Of a DNA stretch of 64,000 bases, positions 38,301-47,802 are shown in pieces. This DNA is from Senegalimassilia anaerobia JC110. GTDB lineage: Bacteria; Actinomycetota; Coriobacteriia; Coriobacteriales; Eggerthellaceae. Made by a program: the position numbers and the translations under genes. The stretch covers positions 320,846 to 384,845 of the forward strand of contig NZ_HE611016.1 of NCBI RefSeq assembly GCF_000236865.1. The letters run 5' to 3'. The first letter of the stretch is position 1. Every line of letters starts with the position of its first letter. Under the pieces are notes generated by a model. The model did no database searches, had not been told where the DNA came from, and saw only the letters and a list, made by a program, of their open reading frames with translations.

Positions 38301-39101
38301 TTACGGGCGCAGACCCATGCCGCCTTCCAGCGTGATGGTCTCGCCGCTCATGAACTTGAAGTCGGGACCGCACAGCTGCACGACGGCGCGACCGATCTCG
38401 GTCTCGACGTTGCCGTAGTGGCCCATCGGAGGCATGTGCACGTTGGCCTCGTAGGCCTCGGGGTACTGTTCCTTGAAGTTCTCGAGCGCAGCGGTCCAGG
38501 CGAGCGGGCAAACCACGTTGGCGTTGATGCCGTCGGGGCCCCACTCGGTGGCGGCGACGCGCGTCAGGCCGCGGATGCCTTCCTTAGCTGCGGCGTAAGC
38601 GCACTGGCCGTAGTTGCCGAACAGACCGGCGCCGCTGGCGAAGTTCACCACGGAGCCCTTCGTCTCCTTCAGGTGCGGGTAGCACGCCTGCATGTAATAG
38701 AAGGCCGCGTACAGGCCGGAATACAGCGCCAGGTCGAACTGGGCGGTGGTGTGGTCGGCGATGGTGACGCCGGAAGCGGAGGCCTGGGCGTTGTTCACCA
38801 GCGCGTCGATGCGCCCGAACTCGGCCATAACCTGGTCGACGGCGGACTGAACGACAGCCTGGTTGTCAGCTTGAGCATTTACGTCTGCCTGAACAGGCAG
38901 CACGCGGATGCCGAACTCGCCCTCAAGACGCTCCTTGGCGGTTTCGAGCTTCTTCACATTTCGGCCGGTGATGGCAAGGTTTGCGCCCTCTTTGGCGAAG
39001 GCGGTGGCGATGCCGAACCCGATGGAGCCCGCGGAACCGTCCTTCAGCGCTGCAAAGCCCGCGCCGGTGATGATGATGGTTTTGCCGGTGAAGTAACCCA
39101 T
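38301..39101 (-). CDS. Short-chain dehydrogenase/reductase
   Basis: 266 aa, classical SDR. The cofactor motif is ITGAGFAALKDGSAGSIGFG, longer than the usual TGxxxGxG because of an insertion; the structural motif is NNAQ instead of NNAG; the catalytic residues are Ser in FASGAG and Tyr-x3-Lys in YAAAK. It ends GGMGLRP. GGGAG precedes ATG 39101. It is transcribed divergently from a MocR-type regulator, which commonly controls its divergent neighbour. The substrate is unknown; fatty-acid, steroid or sugar alcohols are all possible. Confidence 0.9.
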   Translation of the reverse strand: MGYFTGKTIIITGAGFAALKDGSAGSIGFGIATAFAKEGANLAITGRNVKKLETAKERLEGEFGIRVLPVQADVNAQADNQAVVQSAVDQVMAEFGRIDALVNNAQASASGVTIADHTTAQFDLALYSGLYAAFYYMQACYPHLKETKGSVVNFASGAGLFGNYGQCAYAAAKEGIRGLTRVAATEWGPDGINANVVCPLAWTAALENFKEQYPEAYEANVHMPPMGHYGNVETEIGRAVVQLCGPDFKFMSGETITLEGGMGLRP

Positions 39102-39200
39102 GTTCGTCTCCCGTCTTCGTGTGCCCTTGGCATACATGCAAATGGCCGCAACAGCCAAGGAATCGTTGCGGCCGGATTCAATGAGCAACAAAAGTGTAAT

Positions 39201-39270
39201 CGGTATTTGGTTTGGTCAAAAGAACCAAAACAGTGATAGTTTTACGTACCAGATAGACCAGTTACACCAG
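39201..39270. promoter_or_regulatory. Repeat-rich operator region between SDR and MocR genes
   Basis: An inverted repeat TTTGGT...ACCAAAA spans 39206-39230. Downstream, three ACCAG copies start at 39248, 39257 and 39266, a 9-nt period. Direct and inverted repeats of this kind are usual for MocR/GabR binding, so this is the probable site of the divergent regulator. Confidence 0.55.
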
Positions 39271-39355
39271 TTCGTTCAACCGCTCAAACCGGCCGTTCCC
39301 GCTGCAAGCGCACCGAAAAACGCGCTTTTGCGGCCGTACGCGAAAGGATCAGCCC

Positions 39356-41026
39356 ATGTCGGCATCTCAGCAGGCAGGTATGCTTACGTACGATTTGCGC
39401 TCGCGCGGCACCAGCTCGCTTTACGAATTCCTATACCAGTCCATTCGCGAGGACATCGCGCGCGGCCGAATCCCCTGCGGGACGAAGCTGCCGTCCAAAC
39501 GCAACCTTGCCCAGCATCTCGATATCGGCGTTGCAACGGTCACAGCGGCATACGACCAGCTGATCACGGAAGGGTTCGTACGCACCGAGCAACGCCGCGG
39601 TTATTTTGTGGAAGACGTCTCGGAGTTCCGGTGTAAGCCGGTTACATCCCAGGTCAAAGATTTGAATAGCGAAGATGGAAAGAGCGTCGGCGCCGAATGC
39701 GGTGCGCAGAATGCGGCAGCGGGAGGCGTTTTTGCTGCGCACGACGCTCAGGATGCGAGATTCGGTGACGCTTCGGCAGGACGCAGCAGCAGACATCGCA
39801 GAACCGCCAGGAGCTCCGCCGATACCGCTAGCGACGCCCCCGCCGCCGAAACCCCGCACGCTATCGAGCGCGCCCGCGACCCGGAGTACTTCGTGGACTT
39901 GAAGGCTAATCGCACCAGCGTGTCGTTATTCCCGGCTACGGTGTGGGGGCGCTACATGCGCGAGGCGCTTTCGCTTCCCAGCGACAACCTGCTGCGTTCG
40001 ATCCCGTTCAACGGCCTGCCCGAGCTGCGCCGCGCCATCGCGTCGTATCTGCGGCGCACGCGCGGCATGGACGTTTCGCCCGGCTGCATCATCATCGGCG
40101 CGGGCAGCGAGTACTTGTACGGTCGACTGCTGCAGATGCTCGGGCCCACCACCACGTTCGCCATGGAAAACCCCGGCTATCGCAAGTTCGCCGCCATCTC
40201 CAAGGCGTTCGGCAACCCTTGGCGGCCGGTTCCCATCGACGAATCGGGCCTGCTGGTGGACGAGCTCGAAGAATCGGGCGCCGACGTGGTGCACGTTTCG
40301 CCGGCAAACCATTTCCCCACGGGCATCGTCATGCCCATCAAACGGCGCCTGGAGCTGTTCGAGTGGGCGAACAGCGCGCGCAAACGCTATATCATCGAGG
40401 ACGATTACGACAGCGAGTTCCGCTACAGCGGCCGCCTGATCATGCCGCTGTTCGCCGACGACGCGTCCGACAAGGTGATTTACCTGAACGCCTTCTCGAA
40501 AACCATGGTGCCCAGCCTGCGCATCAGCTACATGGTGCTGCCGCCGAAGCTGCTGGCGCGCTACGTTGACACCATGAGCTTCTACTCGTGCACGGTTTCC
40601 AGCTTCGAGCAGTACGCGCTCGCGCGCTTCATCGACGAGGGCCACTTGGAGCGGCACATCAACCGCACGCGAAACTTCTATCGCCGCCAACGCGAGGCGG
40701 TTTTGCGCGAGATCGCGCAATCGCCGCTGGCGGAGATCTCGCATGTTGAGGAGCGCAACGCGGGCACGCACTTCTTGCTGTACGTGCGCACGAGGCTTAC
40801 GCACGACCAGGTCAGACAGCGCGGCGCGGAGCAGGGGCTCAACATCTCGTTGTTCAACGACTATCTGCTGCGCGATGGCGACGGGTTAAGCGAGCGCACA
40901 ACGAAGCGTTTTGAGCAGTATTCGAACGGCGAAACCGCACTGGTGCTGAACTACGCCGGCATCGAGCCGGAACGCCTGTCGGAAACGGTGCGTCGTCTGG
41001 CATGCGTGTTCCCAGAGTGCGAATAG
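39356..41026 (+). CDS. MocR-family regulator (GntR wHTH + aminotransferase-like domain)
   Basis: 556 aa. A GntR-type winged helix (~8-85: LYEFLYQSIREDIARG, GTKLPSKRNLAQHL) is joined by a long ~100-residue linker of low complexity to a fold-type I aminotransferase domain (~190-556), with PLP-Lys in YLNAFSKTMVPSLR and the aspartate/Tyr region IIEDDYDSEFRY. Such proteins sense PLP with an amine ligand. The linker is longer than in many family members. It probably regulates the divergent SDR gene and itself. Confidence 0.92.
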   Translation: MSASQQAGMLTYDLRSRGTSSLYEFLYQSIREDIARGRIPCGTKLPSKRNLAQHLDIGVATVTAAYDQLITEGFVRTEQRRGYFVEDVSEFRCKPVTSQVKDLNSEDGKSVGAECGAQNAAAGGVFAAHDAQDARFGDASAGRSSRHRRTARSSADTASDAPAAETPHAIERARDPEYFVDLKANRTSVSLFPATVWGRYMREALSLPSDNLLRSIPFNGLPELRRAIASYLRRTRGMDVSPGCIIIGAGSEYLYGRLLQMLGPTTTFAMENPGYRKFAAISKAFGNPWRPVPIDESGLLVDELEESGADVVHVSPANHFPTGIVMPIKRRLELFEWANSARKRYIIEDDYDSEFRYSGRLIMPLFADDASDKVIYLNAFSKTMVPSLRISYMVLPPKLLARYVDTMSFYSCTVSSFEQYALARFIDEGHLERHINRTRNFYRRQREAVLREIAQSPLAEISHVEERNAGTHFLLYVRTRLTHDQVRQRGAEQGLNISLFNDYLLRDGDGLSERTTKRFEQYSNGETALVLNYAGIEPERLSETVRRLACVFPECE

Positions 41027-41224
41027 GGTCGAGAAGGAAGTCTGCAGATACGGATGACGCGTTTCCGTTAACAGCCCCTCAACGTCCCGTTAACGGCCGG
41101 TAAGCATCCTGCGCAGGTTTCATGTCCGGCGTTTTCGCTTGCGAAAAGCACCGTACAATGGCGGCGAAGCGAAGGATACGGAACAAACGCGCAGCGCATG
41201 GGGCGTTGCGGCAAAGGAGGTAAC

Positions 41225-42019
41225 ATGATCAAGCTCATCGCATCGGATATGGACGGCACGCTTCTGGACGGCGAAGGCAATGTGCCGCCTGAGACGTTCA
41301 ACCTTATCAAGCGGCTGAGGACTGCGGGCATCGGTTTTGTGGCGTCCTCCGGTAGGCGCTTCGATACACTGCAGGAGCTGTTCGCCCCCGTGAGCGACCA
41401 GATGGATTTCGTAGCCTCCAACGGTGCGCAGGTGGTGGTTGCGGGCCGGCTTGTCGACCGCGAGGTGTTCAGCCATGCCGCGCTGCGCAGGCTCAAGGAC
41501 GTGGTCGACCTGTTCGACGGCTTGCACCTGGTGGTGTTCGACCGCAAGATCTCCTACCTGCTGGACGACGAGGAACGCTTCGAGCGCGAGCTGGACAAGA
41601 ACCTGCCGAACCCGCTGCGTGTGCGCGACCTGCCGCGCCCCGACACCAGCATCATCAAAGCCTCGATCTACGTGGATGACGCCGTCATGGATATGGCATA
41701 CATCCTGGAGCGCGAGATGGGCGAGGACTTCGTGTTCGCACCGTCCGGCCGCAAATGGATCGACGTCATGCAGCGCGGCGTGAGCAAGGCCACGGGCATC
41801 AAGCAGGTGATGGCCGCACGTCATGCCCGCGCCGAGGAAGTGGTGGCGTTCGGCGACTCCATGAACGATTACGAGATTCTGCGCATGGTGGGCACGAGCA
41901 TTGCCATGGGCAACGGCCGCTCCGCCATCAAGGAGATCTCCACTAAGGTGATCGGGCCCAACACCGAGCATGCCGTGCAGCGCGAGCTGGAAGCCCTGCT
42001 CAGCATGATGGGGAAGTAG
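41225..42019 (+). CDS. HAD-IIB (Cof-type) phosphatase
   Basis: 264 aa. Motif I is DMDGTLLD (nucleophile and general-acid Asp), motif II is VASSGRR, Lys lies in the type IIB cap region, and motif IV is VVAFGDSMNDYEIL. The family dephosphorylates sugar phosphates or cofactors such as PLP and FMN; the substrate is unknown. ATG 41225 has a strong AAAGGAGG 6 nt upstream. Single gene with a bidirectional terminator after it. Confidence 0.92.
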   Translation: MIKLIASDMDGTLLDGEGNVPPETFNLIKRLRTAGIGFVASSGRRFDTLQELFAPVSDQMDFVASNGAQVVVAGRLVDREVFSHAALRRLKDVVDLFDGLHLVVFDRKISYLLDDEERFERELDKNLPNPLRVRDLPRPDTSIIKASIYVDDAVMDMAYILEREMGEDFVFAPSGRKWIDVMQRGVSKATGIKQVMAARHARAEEVVAFGDSMNDYEILRMVGTSIAMGNGRSAIKEISTKVIGPNTEHAVQRELEALLSMMGK

Positions 42020-42076
42020 CGTCAATCAAACTTACGATTTCGTAACGAACGCTTGTTCGATGATACAATAAAAGAA

Positions 42077-42113
42077 ATGGGATGGCAGCGGATTTTTTCT
42101 GCAGCCATCCCAT
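42077..42113. terminator. Bidirectional terminator
   Basis: ATGGGATGGC (42077-42086) pairs with GCCATCCCAT (42104-42113) around a loop rich in T. It lies between convergent HAD and symporter genes with an A-rich left flank. Confidence 0.85.
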
Positions 42114-42142
42114 AAAGACCAACGTTTGTCGCGGCGCGCAGT

Positions 42143-43462
42143 TTACGCGGCTTTGGCGGCCTGGCGGGCCTCCTTGCGCTTCTCCAGGGAGTCCACGCAC
42201 ACGGCGGCGGACTGGTCGCCGGTGATGTTGACGACGGTGCGCATCATGTCGAGCACGCGGTCGACGCCCGCAACCAGCGCAATGCCCTCGACAGGCAGGC
42301 CGACGGACTGCAGCACCATGGCCAGCATGATCATGCCGGAGCCGGGGACGCCGGCGGTGCCGATGGAGGACAGCACGGCAGTCATGACGATGACGCACTG
42401 CTGGCCGATGGTCAGGTCGATGCCGAACACCTGGGCGATGAAGATGGCGCAAACGCCTTGGTAGATCGCGGTACCGTCCATGTTGATGGTGGCGCCCAGC
42501 GGCAGCACGAAGCTGGAGACCTCACGGCGCACGCCAAGCTTCTCGGAGCACTCCATGTTGATGGGCAGCGTGCCCACGGAGGATGCGGATGCGAAGGCGA
42601 ACGTCATGGCGCGGACCTGACCTTTGAAGAACGTCAGCGGGCCCATCTTCGCGATGGCCTTCACCATGCCGGAGTAGACCACCACCATGTGCAGGATCAT
42701 GGCCAGGTAGGCCACCAGGATGAGCTTGAGCAGCGGCAGCAAGATGTCGGGGCCGTTGGTGGCAACCACGGGGGTGATCAGGCCGAACACACCGAACGGC
42801 GCGATGGTGATGATCATGTGCATGATCTTGATGCACACCTCGGACATGCCGTTGACGAAGTCGGCAACGGGCTGCGCCTTCTTGCCGGCGGCCAGGATGC
42901 CGAAACCGAAGAACAGCGCAATCACGATGATCTGCAGCATGCTGGCGTCGGACATGGGCTGCACGAAGTTGCTGGGGAAGATGTTGACGATGGTCTCGAT
43001 GAAAGAAGGCGCGGCCTTGGCCTCATACGAAAGCTCGTCGGCGGTAAGGGTGTAGCCGCCGCCAACGTTGAACACGTTCGCGATGATCAGGCCGATGACG
43101 ATGGCGCATGCGGTGGTGCACAGGTAGTACGCGATGGTCTTGCCGCCGATGGCGCCGACCTTCTTGATATCGGATAGGCTGATGACGCCGGCGATCATGG
43201 AGAAGATGACCAGCGGCACCACGATCATCTTGATGAGGTTCAGGAAGATGGTGCCCAGGGGCTTGATGTAGGTGGTGGCGATATCAGGGGTGCCCTGCAG
43301 GGCAAGGCCGGCCACGACGCCCAAGGCCAACGCAATGAAAATCCACGTGGTAAGGGAAAGACGTTTGAACCACGGCTTGTCGGCGTTTTCGGCGGAAACC
43401 GCTTCCGTAGCCTCCTTAACGTCTGCTTTGACCTCTCGCTCGAGGTCGTTGATCTTGGACAT
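42143..43462 (-). CDS. Dicarboxylate/amino-acid:cation symporter (DAACS family)
   Basis: 439 aa with eight hydrophobic helices and the two re-entrant loops of the Glt/DctA family. The serine-rich motif is SASSVGTLPINME, the sodium/substrate motif is NMDGTAIYQ, then GVPGSGM, and the substrate-selective helix carries DRVLDMMRTVVNITGD. The Asp-Arg pattern fits acidic amino acids or C4-dicarboxylates. ATG 43462 follows AGAGGG. The N-terminal ~35 residues are hydrophilic and charged. Uptake of fumarate/aspartate-like substrates would suit an anaerobic respirer. Confidence 0.93.
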   Translation of the reverse strand: MSKINDLEREVKADVKEATEAVSAENADKPWFKRLSLTTWIFIALALGVVAGLALQGTPDIATTYIKPLGTIFLNLIKMIVVPLVIFSMIAGVISLSDIKKVGAIGGKTIAYYLCTTACAIVIGLIIANVFNVGGGYTLTADELSYEAKAAPSFIETIVNIFPSNFVQPMSDASMLQIIVIALFFGFGILAAGKKAQPVADFVNGMSEVCIKIMHMIITIAPFGVFGLITPVVATNGPDILLPLLKLILVAYLAMILHMVVVYSGMVKAIAKMGPLTFFKGQVRAMTFAFASASSVGTLPINMECSEKLGVRREVSSFVLPLGATINMDGTAIYQGVCAIFIAQVFGIDLTIGQQCVIVMTAVLSSIGTAGVPGSGMIMLAMVLQSVGLPVEGIALVAGVDRVLDMMRTVVNITGDQSAAVCVDSLEKRKEARQAAKAA

Positions 43463-43886
43463 GTGAACCCTCTCTAACTCAAAAACCCTTCCTGTGCAGC
43501 AGGTGCGTGCGCATGTTGCTGCAATTGAGGCGCCATAAGGCACAATCGCGCATTGTACCCGAAACTCTACGAAAACATCCCAAAGTTGCCATCGTTTTCG
43601 GTCGCCGAAGGAAATCGACGGCGAAGGAACCTCAGTAGTACGTTTTACGTCATCGAGTTGTCGGGTTTCGCGGCGACATGGGTTCGGGTCAACCCAGAGC
43701 TTGCATTAAGCGTTGCGCAAGCGGATCAGGAAGGCTCAAGGTTTTGCGCAGGGCCATACGAGCAAACCCGTCGAGGTCGGCGAAGAACTTTCCGGCGCAA
43801 TGAGCGACAAGCGCATGGAACAACGTTGGCGCTGTTGCAAGCGCTATGACAGCGAGGCCCAAACAATATCGATAATATATCTTATG
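43463..43886. other. Gene-free stretch upstream of symporter
   Basis: About 420 bp between the symporter start and the end of the DMT gene, both on the minus strand. It has an AT-rich end (43860-43895) and short ORFs on the plus strand that match nothing I know. No RNA structure was recognised. Confidence 0.4.
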
Positions 43887-44912
43887 TTATCTTGGCTTCC
43901 CGCCCAACGTCACCAGCGCCAGCATGATCAGCATGAGCACCAATCCCACCCAATCGAAGCCGGAGAACGCCGTGCCCAGGAACACGCAGGCGCACACGCT
44001 GGCGCTGATCGGCTCGATGGCGCCCAGCAAGCTTCCGGTGACCGAACCCACGAACGCCACGCCGCGCAAGTACAGCCCGAACGACACGAACGTCCCCAGA
44101 AACGCCAGGCCTCCAATGAGCACCAGCCAACCGAATGCATCCATGCCCGCAACCGCCTCGGGAGCGCCCGCGCCCATGGCAAGCTGCACGGCGTACGTGA
44201 TGCCCGAGCAGACGCACGTCACCAGCATGCCGACGCTCGTGGCCGCAAAGCTGCCGAAACGGTCGAACAAGCCTGCGACGCGCGGGGTCAGCACGTAGAC
44301 AGCAACGCATACGGCGTTCAAAAGGCCCCAGAACAGACCGGCTGCCGGCAGCACCAGCGTGCCCAGGTCGCCCTGCGTGGCAATAAGCACCGTCGCCACG
44401 AAGGCGCAGATCAGGCCCGCAAATTCGTTCCCTTTCGGCAAATGACGCCCCATCACGCACGTGAACAGCATGACGAACACCGTGCTGAGCATCTGCAGTA
44501 CGGTGGCGGTGCCGGCGTTGGTGAACGCGATGGTCATGGCGTACGCGAACTGGTCGACGAACAGCGCGCCGCCGAACACCAGGAAGAACAGCTTCACGCG
44601 CGGCTCGCTCTTCCATATCAGCTCGAGCATATAGCGGCGTCGTAGCACCAGCACGCCGAAGAAGAACAGCGTGGCCACGAGCGAGCGCACGGCCGTGGCG
44701 AACATGGGCGTGATGCCGTAATGCGAGAACAAATGCTGGGCGCATGCGCCCGACACGCCCCACAGCCCGGCGCCAGCAAGCGCGCAGGCGATGCCGATCC
44801 AGAAGACGCGGCGCCGTGCGCCTACTGGCTGCTCAGCAAGCGGCTGTCCACCCGTTGGCTGGCTGGCATCTGCTGTTTGCTTGTTGGGCTGCTTCGCTTT
44901 CGTTTTCGCCAT
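43887..44912 (-). CDS. DMT-superfamily EamA transporter
   Basis: 341 aa with a hydrophilic, Lys/Gln-rich N-terminus (~1-35) and ten helices in two EamA repeats. GLWGVSGACAQHLF and LLGAIEPISASVCACVFLG are typical first- and second-repeat motifs. The substrate is unknown. ATG 44912 is chosen because MAKTKAK begins the hydrophilic tail; GGGGAAGG lies about 12 nt upstream, longer than ideal. It is divergent from the deformylase-like gene. Confidence 0.88.
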   Translation of the reverse strand: MAKTKAKQPNKQTADASQPTGGQPLAEQPVGARRRVFWIGIACALAGAGLWGVSGACAQHLFSHYGITPMFATAVRSLVATLFFFGVLVLRRRYMLELIWKSEPRVKLFFLVFGGALFVDQFAYAMTIAFTNAGTATVLQMLSTVFVMLFTCVMGRHLPKGNEFAGLICAFVATVLIATQGDLGTLVLPAAGLFWGLLNAVCVAVYVLTPRVAGLFDRFGSFAATSVGMLVTCVCSGITYAVQLAMGAGAPEAVAGMDAFGWLVLIGGLAFLGTFVSFGLYLRGVAFVGSVTGSLLGAIEPISASVCACVFLGTAFSGFDWVGLVLMLIMLALVTLGGKPR

Positions 44913-44991
44913 GTAAATTAAACCTTCCCCGATGTGTGGCGGCGTATACGATAGAATATCGAAAGCGATTGTAGAGCAATACGTCGGCAGG

Positions 44992-45027
44992 TGCATGCGA
45001 GCGTGCATGCGGAAATGCATGCGCACA
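44992..45027. repeat. Three tandem TGCATGCG units at 12-nt period
   Basis: TGCATGCG starts at 44992, 45004 and 45016, each followed by a variable 4 nt. The units sit about 35-70 bp before the deformylase-like gene and may be an operator; each unit contains the palindrome GCATGC. Confidence 0.5.
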
Positions 45028-45060
45028 CGTTTGCGCCGGCGTCGAAGCGAAGGAAGTCTT

Positions 45061-45483
45061 ATGGCTATCAAGGAACTGGTCCACGACGAAGCAGTGCTGT
45101 CCACTCCCTGCGAGAAGGCAACGGCCGAGGATGCCCAGGTGGCGCAGGATTTGCTGGACACCATGGCGTCGCTCGACGAAGCCGCCTGTCTGCACGCAAA
45201 CCAGATCGGCGTGACGCACAACCTGTTCGCCTATGTTGACGAGAAGGACAAGCAGCACGTCATGTTCAACCCCGTCATCAAGCTGGGCCTGGCTGCAAGC
45301 AAGCAGGTCGAAGGTTGCTTCACCCACGAAGAGCCCGTCACGGTCACCCGCTACGACCGCATCAAGGTCTCCTACGAGGAGCTGGTAGATGGCAAGCTGG
45401 TCCCCCGCAAGGGCGACTTCCGCGGCTGGGTCGCGCAGCTGATCCAGCACATGGCCGACCACGGCAAGGGCAAGTTCATCTAA
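45061..45483 (+). CDS. Peptide-deformylase-like protein lacking catalytic Glu
   Basis: 140 aa. The fold is recognisable: the first motif is CLHANQIGV (Gln48) instead of GxGLAAxQ, the second is EGCFT (metal Cys86), and the third is QHMADH (130-134) instead of HExDH. Both metal-binding His are kept but the general-acid/base Glu is Met131. True deformylase activity therefore looks lost or altered. ATG 45061 follows AAGGAAG. It may be a regulator, a metal-binding protein or an enzyme with different chemistry; a functional def would have to lie elsewhere. Confidence 0.8.
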   Translation: MAIKELVHDEAVLSTPCEKATAEDAQVAQDLLDTMASLDEAACLHANQIGVTHNLFAYVDEKDKQHVMFNPVIKLGLAASKQVEGCFTHEEPVTVTRYDRIKVSYEELVDGKLVPRKGDFRGWVAQLIQHMADHGKGKFI

Positions 45484-45490
45484 GCGCTTA

Positions 45491-45528
45491 CGAGCCGAAG
45501 GGCACTCCCCTTCGGCTCGTTTTCTTTT
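45491..45528 (+). terminator. Rho-independent terminator
   Basis: CGAGCCGAAGGG (45491-45502) pairs with CCCTTCGGCTCG (45508-45519), followed by TTTTCTTTT. Confidence 0.9.
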
Positions 45529-45596
45529 GCGTGGTTTGCGCTGCATCCCCTATTGCGGCGCCCCGCCCGACTCCTTTTGCAGATTGGAACATTCTT

Positions 45597-47588
45597 ATGA
45601 GCAACGAGCTTTCCCGTCGCCAGTTCCTTGCCGGTGCAACCGCCTTCGCTCTTGGCAGCGCTGTGTTCGGGTTGCCGCGTCGCGCGTTCGCCGACGATGC
45701 GCAGGCGGGCAGCGCCATCGTCATCCTGCACACCAACGACGTCCACTGCGCCGTTGGCGAAGCCGATAAAACGGGAGCGACACCGCTGGGGTATTCGGCT
45801 CTGGCAAGTTACGTTGCTGATCGCAAAGGCGTTTTCGGCAGCGGGAACGTCACGCTTGTGGATGCCGGCGACGCCGTGCAGGGCAACGTCATGGGCACGC
45901 TGACGCAGGGCCAAGCGCTCGTCGACATCATGAACGCAACGGGCTACGACTACGTGATTCCCGGAAACCACGAGTTCGACTACGGGATGCCACAGTTCAA
46001 CCATCTGGTGGGAAGCGCGAACGCCACGTACCTGAGCTGCAACTTCACCGACAAGCGTCCCGAAGTGCCCACGCTTATGTTCGCTCCGTACGCCATCCAG
46101 GACTATCCGCTTGCCGACGGCGGCACTGCGCGCGTGGCGTTCGTAGGGGTTACCACGCCGGCGACGCTGACGGCGTCGTCGCCGAAATCGTTCTGGCGAA
46201 GCGACGACGACCATACGTGCGTGTACGGCTTTTGCGAGGACGACACCGGCGCGGCGCTTGCTGCGGCAGTGCAAAACGCCGTGGATCAGGCACGCGCGGC
46301 GGGCGCCGATTACGTTGTGCTGCTGGCGCACCTTGGCCAGGACGGGTCGCCCGACATCTGGCGCTCCGACGCGTTGGCGAAGCGCTGCCGCGGTATCGAC
46401 GTGATCATCGACGGCCATTCGCACCAGGAATATGTGCAGGTCAAGCAAGACGCCGAGGGCAAAAACGTCATCATCACGCAAACGGGCACGCAGTTCTCCA
46501 GCGTGGGCCAGGTCGTTATCAACCCGGACAGCGGCACCATCTCCGCCAGCACGCCCGCCTTCGAGGCCACGCTTTTGCGCGAGGCTCGCAAAAGCGGCGA
46601 TCCCGCATACGTGCAGGAGGCGACGTTCGGGCGCGATGCCAGCGTGCAGGATGCCATCAACAAAAAGGTTGCGGATGTCGAGGCTCAAACGGGAACCGTG
46701 ATCGGCAAATCCGAGGTGAACCTGTACGCGTTTGAGGACGATAACTACACCTGGGCCGTGCGAGCGCACGAAACGAACCTTGGCGACTTCGTGTGCGACG
46801 CATACCTTTATTATGCGACGAACGCGGGCGTCATGGCCGACATCGCGTTCGTCAACGGCGGCGGCGTTCGCGCGAACCTAAACAGCGGCAACGTGACAAA
46901 GGGCAACCTCATCAACGTGAACCCCTTCAACAACCAGCTTTGCTACACTAGCGTTTCGGGGCAGGACCTGCTCGATGCGCTCGAGCTCTCGGCAAGCAGC
47001 TTGCCCGAGTCCAACGGCGACTTTCTCCAGATTTCGGAGGGGCTGGAGTTCGTTATCCGCACCGACATCGACTCGCCTGTTTTGCGCTCGGGCGGCACGT
47101 TCGTCGGCATAGACGACGCGAAGGAGCGCCGCGTGCGCAGAGCGAAGCTGCACGGCAAGGCCATCGACCCGCAAGCGGCATACACGCTGGTATGCCACTC
47201 GTACTACCTGGTGGAAGGCGGCGGTTCGTACAGCATGCTGTGCAAGAACCCGGTCACGCTGCTGGGCTTGGACAACGATGCCCTTATGGAATACGTGCAG
47301 CTGAACCTGCGCGGCATTATCGGGCAGCAATATGCAGGCGCCGCAGGTCAGGGGCGTATTGCGACGCAAGTTGGGCCCGATCCAGGCACCGACCCCAAGC
47401 CAAAGCCCGAGCCCGAGCAGCCCGAACCGCAGCCGCCGGCGAACGACGTCAGCGACCCCAAACCCCTTGCCCCGACCGGCGATGATGGCACCTTGAAGGC
47501 AGCCTCCGCAGCCGTTGCCGCTACAGCGGCAGTCGGAGCAGCCGCTTTCGCCACCACCCACGCGGAAACCAAGGATGAACGCGCATAG
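45597..47588 (+). CDS. Wall-anchored 5'-nucleotidase/UDP-sugar hydrolase
   Basis: 663 aa. A Tat-type signal (SRRQFLAGATAFALG) precedes a calcineurin-like phosphoesterase domain with HTNDVH, DAGDAVQGN, GNHEFDYG, LAHLG and DGHSHQEY, then the 5'-nucleotidase C-terminal substrate domain (NGGGVRANLNSG). A Pro/Lys/Glu spacer leads to sorting motif LAPTG, a hydrophobic stretch and a charged tail. It should hydrolyse nucleotides or UDP-sugars at the cell surface for salvage. ATG 45597 gives the Tat signal at the extreme N-terminus; the frame upstream is open but not plausible. Confidence 0.9.
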   Translation: MSNELSRRQFLAGATAFALGSAVFGLPRRAFADDAQAGSAIVILHTNDVHCAVGEADKTGATPLGYSALASYVADRKGVFGSGNVTLVDAGDAVQGNVMGTLTQGQALVDIMNATGYDYVIPGNHEFDYGMPQFNHLVGSANATYLSCNFTDKRPEVPTLMFAPYAIQDYPLADGGTARVAFVGVTTPATLTASSPKSFWRSDDDHTCVYGFCEDDTGAALAAAVQNAVDQARAAGADYVVLLAHLGQDGSPDIWRSDALAKRCRGIDVIIDGHSHQEYVQVKQDAEGKNVIITQTGTQFSSVGQVVINPDSGTISASTPAFEATLLREARKSGDPAYVQEATFGRDASVQDAINKKVADVEAQTGTVIGKSEVNLYAFEDDNYTWAVRAHETNLGDFVCDAYLYYATNAGVMADIAFVNGGGVRANLNSGNVTKGNLINVNPFNNQLCYTSVSGQDLLDALELSASSLPESNGDFLQISEGLEFVIRTDIDSPVLRSGGTFVGIDDAKERRVRRAKLHGKAIDPQAAYTLVCHSYYLVEGGGSYSMLCKNPVTLLGLDNDALMEYVQLNLRGIIGQQYAGAAGQGRIATQVGPDPGTDPKPKPEPEQPEPQPPANDVSDPKPLAPTGDDGTLKAASAAVAATAAVGAAAFATTHAETKDERA

Positions 47589-47699
47589 TCACAAGCTCGT
47601 CTAAATGCTCGCGGGTTGAGGGGCGCTCTCCCTTCGGCCCGCTTTCGTTTTCGCGCTTTTGCGCTCCGTCCCCTATCGCGGCGCTTGCAATGCCGTAGT

Positions 47700-47802
47700 G
47701 AAGCTATAGAAATGGAATACATTCCATAAAATGTCGGACTCTCAGACAAAAATGGATTGAAATCCATTTTCACGGGAAATGTCGCATTTTACGGACTATA
47801 AT
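47700..47802 (+). promoter_or_regulatory. Twin palindromic operators and -10 box upstream of the AAA_14 gene
   Basis: ATGGAATACATTCCAT (47712-47727) and ATGGATTGAAATCCAT (47752-47767) are related 16-bp inverted repeats whose centres are exactly 40 bp apart. AAATGTCG occurs at 47729 and again at 47777, and TATAAT lies at 47797-47802. A repressor dimer pair is the likely user. Confidence 0.6.

Noticed and set aside
43553-43886. Plus-strand ORFs of ~60-100 codons upstream of the DMT gene
   Set aside because: No ribosome binding site, no recognisable family, and partial overlap with the antisense of the DMT gene.
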